From assembly GCA_029262115.1 (NCBI GenBank), contig JAJCZZ010000085.1, forward strand, positions 19,792 through 83,791: 64,000 nucleotides of DNA. The letters are read 5' to 3'. The translations under genes and the position numbers were made by a program. Within the stretch, counting starts at the first letter, position 1; each line of letters starts with the position of its first letter. The DNA is from Gemmatimonadota bacterium. Its GTDB lineage: Bacteria; Gemmatimonadota; Gemmatimonadetes; Longimicrobiales; Gaopeijiaceae. Below the pieces are notes generated by a model. It was not told the DNA's origin. It did not search any database and worked only from the letters and a program-made list of their open reading frames with translations. Positions 59,073 through 64,000 of the stretch are shown here, one piece after another.

Positions 59073-60062
59073 TCACCAGATGTCCAGATCCCGCCCCGAG
59101 ACGACACGCCCCCGATACCCGGCGTCCGTGATCTCCTGAATGAGCGTGTACTCGTCCGTGCCCCATAAGAGCTGATGGTAGACCACAAGGAGCGCCGGCC
59201 GAGCCCGCGTGGCGATGTCCGCCAACTGGGTTGCCGACGTGTGGAATGCGGCATGATACCGTTGCCACGCGGGCGGTCGCGTCAGAAAACCCGAGTCTGA
59301 GTACACCTCGTGAACCAGCACATCGCACCCGTCGCACGCGGCCACCAGCGCCTCGGACGGGGCGGCGTCCCCCGAGATCACGATCGTGCGGTCCGGACCT
59401 TCGAACCGGTATCCCCAGGAGTACTTCCACGAACCGTGGATGACCGGGATGGCGTACACGTTCACGAGGTCGTCCTGGTAGACCAGGCCAGGCTCGGACA
59501 CCTCGGTGACCTGTGTCCGGTACGCGTCCCGGTTGGCCTCGCGCGGCTCCAGACCGTCCGAGCGTATGCGGATGTCTTCGCCGTATGCCGCTTCGATATG
59601 GCGCAACATGTCCGCTGAGCCAGGCGGGCCGTAGACCTCGATCGGACCGGGGCGGTCGAGCACCCAGGGACTGAAGACCAGGTCCGGAAGGCCGAGCGTG
59701 TGATCCGAGTGGAGATGGGTCAGGAATACGCGGTCGAGGTTGGCTACCCGGAGCGCGCCCACGCCCAGGTCACGCGCCGCCTGCGCCGCACGTCGCACGA
59801 CGCCCGGACCCGCGTCGATGAGGTAGGCTCGGTCGTCCACGACGACGGCGGTGGCCGGGCCGGACCGTTCGGGATCGGCGTTCGGCGTGCCCGTGCCGAG
59901 GAGGACGACCCGAGTCCGGTAGCTCTCCTGCGCCGCCACGTCGGCCGCACCCAAGCAGGTCAGCAGTGCGAACAGACACGCGATGCCCCACCGTACGCGC
60001 CACCCGTGCGACCCACCCGCGTGCTGGCGTAATGCCACCACGCGGTGTGCACGCGACCTCAC
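59073..60062 (-). CDS. Secreted metallo-beta-lactamase-fold hydrolase
   Basis: The GTG at 60062 overlaps the helicase stop (GTGA); GTGs at 60041 and 60038 are alternatives. A signal peptide follows (IACLFALLTCLGAADVAAQ). The MBL motifs are 'VFLTHLHSDHTLGLPDLVFS' (HxHxDH), the His in 'IPVIHGSWKYSWGYRF', the Asp in 'TIVISGDAAPSEAL', and the last His in 'LLVVYHQLLWG'. The layout is that of RNase Z-like or arylsulfatase-like MBL enzymes. A secreted form argues for a phosphodiester, sulfate or lactone substrate rather than tRNA. Confidence 0.88.
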   Translation of the reverse strand: MRSRAHRVVALRQHAGGSHGWRVRWGIACLFALLTCLGAADVAAQESYRTRVVLLGTGTPNADPERSGPATAVVVDDRAYLIDAGPGVVRRAAQAARDLGVGALRVANLDRVFLTHLHSDHTLGLPDLVFSPWVLDRPGPIEVYGPPGSADMLRHIEAAYGEDIRIRSDGLEPREANRDAYRTQVTEVSEPGLVYQDDLVNVYAIPVIHGSWKYSWGYRFEGPDRTIVISGDAAPSEALVAACDGCDVLVHEVYSDSGFLTRPPAWQRYHAAFHTSATQLADIATRARPALLVVYHQLLWGTDEYTLIQEITDAGYRGRVVSGRDLDIW

Positions 60063-63000
60063 CACGTCTCCACCGTCCCCTGATTCGTGAAGAAAAGAAC
60101 CCGCTCTTTGACGGGCTCCCCCGTGAGGCGGGCCCACGCCGCGGCGTACAACTCGACCTGCCGGCGGTACGCGACCACCCGCTCCCCGAAGTGTGGGTCC
60201 GTCCCGATGTCCGTCTTGTAGTCGGCCACAACCCACCCGTCGTCTTCCCGAAACACGAGGTCGATCACCCCCTCCAGGACGGAGGGCGTCCCGGCCTCGA
60301 CGGCCTCCATCGGCGGGCCGGCAGCCGTACCGACCTCTCGGGAATCGCCCCCGAACAGGTCCAGCTGACGACGCTCGCCGCCCCGGTGCGTGTGAGTACG
60401 GACCGTTTCCGGCGGCGGGGCCGGCGGCGGCGGGCGTGTGCTGCCGGGGACCGCGAACGGTACCTCGACCAACATGCGTTCGGAGGACTCCGCGCGAAGC
60501 CAGAGGTCCGACGTACGGACGGAGTGGACCAGGTCCATGAGCTCCTGCGACTCGACCGGGTTGCCGTGATCGTCTACCGGGCGATCGTGCTCCAACAGGA
60601 GCGCGCGACACACCGCCAGCAGCCCGGTTTCGCCGAGCCCCGCAGCGGCCGCAGCGAGGGCCGCGTGGACCACCGAGCCCCAGGAGTACCCGCGGAACTG
60701 CTGCTCGGCGCCTACCGCTCGAGCCGTATCGGGGGGCGTAGTCGGGGCCGGGGGAATATCCTCCGCCTTGGCCACCTCAGTCACCGACACGTGCCGAAAG
60801 GACTCTTCAGCCATCTCCCTGAGGCGCTGTGCGGCGGCTCGAGTCGCTTTGAGCGCCTCCGCACGCCCGTACTCGAGAACGGGGCGTGGCTCCGGTGAAC
60901 GTGCTTCAAGAGGTAAGGGGCTCCCGTTGGCGTTCAGCCACGGATCGAGGGCCGCCCAATTCGACGCGCCCTTGCCCGCAGACCAGCGGGACACGACCAG
61001 CTCGTCGCGTGCACGCGTCGCAGCCACGTACAGCAACCGGACTCGCTCAGCCTCCTCGAACGCCCGCTCCTGCCGCTCCTTCTCCTCCCACGCCAGCGGA
61101 CGTGCGAGCAACCGGTTCCCCCGGAAGCCTTCTCCGCGCTCGAAAACACAGAGGTGCCCGATTGCGACCCCGTCGTCGCCGCGCTCGACGTGAATCTCGA
61201 CCGTGCCATCGCTTGACTTCGAAGGGTCCGCGAGCACCACCACCGTCGCCTCAAGGCCCTTCGCCTGATGAAGATTCATCAGCCGCACGACGTCGGGGCG
61301 AGCCGGTTCGAGCGGCGCCTCCGCTTCCCGTAGGTCCAGCGCACCCCGAAGCGCGTCGAGTGCGCCCGGGAGCGACGCGTCTCCGGCGAGGGCAGCCGCC
61401 CGCACGGCATCGAGCGCGTAGACCAGTGCTCCCGCCCTCAGCGACCCCAACTCGCCCGCGGCCGCAAAAGGCAAAAGTCCCAGTTCGGCAATCCGGGCAC
61501 CCACGAAAATGTCCGCCGGCTCCACCGTGGCGGCCCGCCACCATCCGTGGAGGATCCGGAGGGCGTCGAGGACGTCGGGATCGCCTGAGGTGCCCGGGTC
61601 CATCACATCGAGACTCCCCCGATCAAGCCGATGCCGCGTCAGGCGCTCGAGGTCGAGGCCAAAGAACAGACCGACCAGGACCGTAACCACCTTCACCGGG
61701 TTGCTCGGGTCGATCATGCACTCGAGCAGGGCCATGAGCTCCTGCAACTCCTCCTCCACGCCGACGCCCGCTCCCGTGACCTGGATCGGGATTCCTCTCG
61801 CTTCGAGCGCCCTCGCGTAGCTCGACAAGTAGTGAGTGGTCCGGGTCAGTACCATGAAATCGCCCGGCTCACGTTCACGGCGCTCCACCCTGTCCGCGAT
61901 CCAGGTGGCGAGGCGCCCCGCATCGTCGTCCGCCACAGAAGCCCTCGACGAACCCGCAGGGTCGAGCTCGTAGTGGAACACCCCCTCGGCGGGAAGCTGT
62001 ACCGCACCGGGTCGCGTATTCAGTGGTTCGAATCTGGCCTGGACCGCGTTGGCCTCCGGCGGAAAGAAGTCGGGGGCCGCGAACAGTTGGTTGACCAGGT
62101 CACCGATCGGGGGCCGGGAACGGAAGTTCGAGGTCAGTTCGACGACCGTTCCGAAATCGCGAAATCTCCGCTTGACCAGCTCATACAGGAGGATATCCGC
62201 CCGCCTGAAGCGGTAGATGCTCTGCTTCGGGTCGCCGACCACGAAGAGTGCCCCGGGGCGGGGCTCGACGGTGCGCCAATCGGGGACTACGACCGGGAAC
62301 TCGTCGTCCGGCTCCCCGCTCTCCCCCACCGGCTCGGAAGCGAGCAGGAGCATGATCTCCGCCTGGAGCGGGTCCGTATCCTGGAACTCATCGACCAGAA
62401 GCCGGCGGTATCGCTGACCCAGGTCGGCGCGGGCGCCGGGGACGTCTCTCAGCAGGCGCGCGGCATGAACCAGGAGATCTTGGAAATCGAGGCGCCCGAT
62501 GCGGCGCCGATGTTCGGCGAAGGTTTCCGCGGCATGGCCGCACAGACGGATCGCCAGGCCGTACCGGTGGGCGTACCACCGGTTGAGCACCGCGTTGCCC
62601 GGGGCGTCCGGCCCGACCGCGAACCGGTCGACCCGCGCGCAGAACGCCTTGGCCATGGCCCCGTCCTTCCACCGTTTCTGCGTGACCTGGTGGCCTCGCG
62701 GGCCCGGCTTCCCAATCTGTTCGAGCGCCTCGAAAAAGTCCGCCGGCTCCCGCCACCCGGTCACCTCGCGGGTGAACGCGAGCGAGCGGATCTTCTTCTG
62801 AAGCGAGTCCCAGCCGCGCTCGGGTTCGATCTCGGGCATCAGCTCGACACCATGCCCCGTGATTTCTTCCAGTTCGGCGCGGACCGCGGCGATCTCCTGG
62901 ACGGTGGGGCTCACCGCGTCATCGCTCGGGAAGCGGACGTCCGGGTTCTCGACCATGCGTTCGAACAGGCCGAAGAGCTGACCCGGTCGAAGCCCCGCCG

Positions 63001-63508
63001 CGCTCAGATCTTCCAGAAGTGGGTCCGACTCCCGAGCAAGGCGCTCAAGATACGCATCCCAGTAGCGCCTTCGGAACGCCACGCGCTCCTCGACCGGGAT
63101 CTCCTGGAAGCCAGGGTCCAATCCAACGTCGAGCGGGCGTTCCCGCAGGAGTCGTGCACAAAAGGAGTGGATGGTGCCCACGAACGCCCGGTCCAGGTCG
63201 TCCAAAGCGGTTCGGAGGCGGGATCGCTCGTCATCCGGGGTCTCGGGCTCGGCAATCAGCCTCTCGACGTGGGCCTGGAAGCGTTCTCTCAACTCCCCGG
63301 CGGACTTTCGCGTGAACGTCACCGCCGCAAGGTCCTGCACCTTGGCGGCTCCGGCGGAGACGAGGGCCGCCATGCGCCCCACCAGCGCGGTGGTCTTCCC
63401 TGACCCGGCACCGGCCTCGACCATCAGATTGGTCTCGAGATCCGTTGCGATCCGGGTGCGAGCGACCTGATCGGGCAGGGGCATGGAAAGGATCTGGGCG
63501 TCGGGCAT
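60059..63508 (-). CDS. addA: AddA-like UvrD-family helicase-nuclease
   Basis: From the ATG at 63508 (MPDAQILSMPLPDQVARTRI) the product has 1149 aa; the frame is open to 63622. Walker A is EAGAGSGKTT at about 31-40, then 'LAAVTFTRKSAGELRERFQA' (motif Ia), 'LLVDEFQDTDPLQAEI' (motif II), 'GDPKQSIYRFRRADILLY' (III) and 'VVELTSNFRS' (IV). The C-terminal nuclease is 'GVIDLVFREDDGWVVADYKT', the PD-(D/E)XK core. AddA acts with AddB in end resection for recombination; no addB is in the window, which ends just upstream. Confidence 0.9.
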   Translation of the reverse strand: MPDAQILSMPLPDQVARTRIATDLETNLMVEAGAGSGKTTALVGRMAALVSAGAAKVQDLAAVTFTRKSAGELRERFQAHVERLIAEPETPDDERSRLRTALDDLDRAFVGTIHSFCARLLRERPLDVGLDPGFQEIPVEERVAFRRRYWDAYLERLARESDPLLEDLSAAGLRPGQLFGLFERMVENPDVRFPSDDAVSPTVQEIAAVRAELEEITGHGVELMPEIEPERGWDSLQKKIRSLAFTREVTGWREPADFFEALEQIGKPGPRGHQVTQKRWKDGAMAKAFCARVDRFAVGPDAPGNAVLNRWYAHRYGLAIRLCGHAAETFAEHRRRIGRLDFQDLLVHAARLLRDVPGARADLGQRYRRLLVDEFQDTDPLQAEIMLLLASEPVGESGEPDDEFPVVVPDWRTVEPRPGALFVVGDPKQSIYRFRRADILLYELVKRRFRDFGTVVELTSNFRSRPPIGDLVNQLFAAPDFFPPEANAVQARFEPLNTRPGAVQLPAEGVFHYELDPAGSSRASVADDDAGRLATWIADRVERREREPGDFMVLTRTTHYLSSYARALEARGIPIQVTGAGVGVEEELQELMALLECMIDPSNPVKVVTVLVGLFFGLDLERLTRHRLDRGSLDVMDPGTSGDPDVLDALRILHGWWRAATVEPADIFVGARIAELGLLPFAAAGELGSLRAGALVYALDAVRAAALAGDASLPGALDALRGALDLREAEAPLEPARPDVVRLMNLHQAKGLEATVVVLADPSKSSDGTVEIHVERGDDGVAIGHLCVFERGEGFRGNRLLARPLAWEEKERQERAFEEAERVRLLYVAATRARDELVVSRWSAGKGASNWAALDPWLNANGSPLPLEARSPEPRPVLEYGRAEALKATRAAAQRLREMAEESFRHVSVTEVAKAEDIPPAPTTPPDTARAVGAEQQFRGYSWGSVVHAALAAAAAGLGETGLLAVCRALLLEHDRPVDDHGNPVESQELMDLVHSVRTSDLWLRAESSERMLVEVPFAVPGSTRPPPPAPPPETVRTHTHRGGERRQLDLFGGDSREVGTAAGPPMEAVEAGTPSVLEGVIDLVFREDDGWVVADYKTDIGTDPHFGERVVAYRRQVELYAAAWARLTGEPVKERVLFFTNQGTVETW

Positions 63509-63912
63509 CCCGGAATGTCGCCAGAGTCGACGCAGGCGGGAAAGGGTGTTCGGAAACGGAACGGCCCGTCCCGGGAGCGGGCACTCACTCCGGAATCCGT
63601 TCTGCCATCCCATCACCCCCAAATCACTGGAACACGTTCCAGCACAACGCCTCGCCTAATCCCGCCCAAAGGTGGCACGCCCTCTGCTTTTGGAGGACGT
63701 GACCGACAGGGTCTGAATGGGTGCCGGCCGGGTGCGTCGCAATGCGTGGGGACGCAAGAGCAAGAGGATGGGGGCGGCGCACGACGGGATGATGAGGTGG
63801 TGGAAGGGCCGGCCCGGCACCCAGGACCCTCGGTCGACTGGTGGAGCCCTTGACCGAGGACGCTCCCCCTGGTGTGGTGTTACGAAAGTTCGCGAGCCAC
63901 CGAGAGGGCCGA
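63509..63912. other. Noncoding stretch upstream of the helicase gene
   Basis: I see no gene I can support here. It should contain the helicase promoter, but no clear -35/-10 boxes are visible. Two short basic frames on the minus strand (63624-63965 and 63656-64000) are low-complexity and lie over the repeats at the edge. Confidence 0.5.
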
Positions 63913-63988
63913 GGCGCGACCCAGGTCCTGCGGACCCGGGTACCCCCCTGGTAGGCGCGACCCAAGTCCTGCGGACTCGGGTACCCCC
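63913..63988. repeat. Two 35-bp direct repeats with internal hairpin (REP-like)
   Basis: The units at 63913-63947 and 63954-63988 differ at only two positions. Each has a near-perfect inverted repeat, ACCCAAGTCC and GGACTCGGGT around TGC, giving a 10-pair stem with a three-base loop. The spacer is CTGGTA or similar. The array may continue outside the window. Confidence 0.75.
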
Positions 63989-64000
63989 GAGGAATAGCAC

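Overview
The window has two parts: most of an integrated Mu-like transposable prophage (bases 1 to about 36577, cut by the left edge), and a GC-rich bacterial chromosome segment (36578-64000). The host segment has three intact PadR-type regulators, each paired with a large MacB/FtsX-like permease lacking a partner ATPase (the 'ADOP' architecture), plus relics of two more such permeases. Loci of this kind are typical of Acidobacteriota and Gemmatimonadota. My inference is a member of one of these phyla; no rRNA or other marker is present to decide.

Prophage, leftward early half (1-9113, minus strand). A short Ner-like DNA-binding gene lies next to a divergent repressor. It is followed by an intrinsic terminator and then a long run of genes, many coupled by ATGA or GTGA overlaps: a CII-like regulator, a coiled-coil protein, a MuA-like DDE transposase, a MuB-like AAA ATPase, a GemA/gp16-like protein, and many small cysteine-rich or helix-turn-helix proteins. 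The run leaves the window at base 1, so the left prophage end is not visible.

Prophage control region (9114-11352). An XRE-type repressor overlaps an ImmA/IrrE-type metallopeptidase, followed by two accessory membrane proteins, a triple 9-bp repeat and a terminator.

Prophage, rightward late half (11353-36513, plus strand). In order: endolysin, small lysis or accessory proteins, small and large terminase, portal, MuF-like protein, a fused protease-major capsid protein, a tRNA-like element, neck proteins, tail tube, G/GT-type tail chaperones with a GGGAAAC frameshift site, tape measure, distal tail protein, a 1926-aa tail-tip protein, and a set of fibre modules ending in a beta-helix-like tailspike. 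There is no contractile sheath, so the particle should be a siphovirus (compare the B3/D3112 type of Mu-like phages). The early-left, late-right layout differs from Mu. The right end is inferred at 36577, one base from the stop codon of a host permease gene.

Host segment. From left to right: ADOP permease with PadR regulator; a succinate dehydrogenase/fumarate reductase operon with a TPR-like protein; a AAA ATPase gene between two decayed permease relics; an orphan Phd-type antitoxin; an aldo/keto reductase; a frameshifted short-chain dehydrogenase; a noncoding stretch with tandem repeats and a 53-bp nested operator; a second PadR-ADOP pair; an M20 peptidase; an aminotransferase remnant; an FG-GAP lipoprotein; a third ADOP-PadR pair; a metallo-beta-lactamase-fold hydrolase coupled to an AddA-like helicase-nuclease; and two copies of a hairpin repeat at the right edge.
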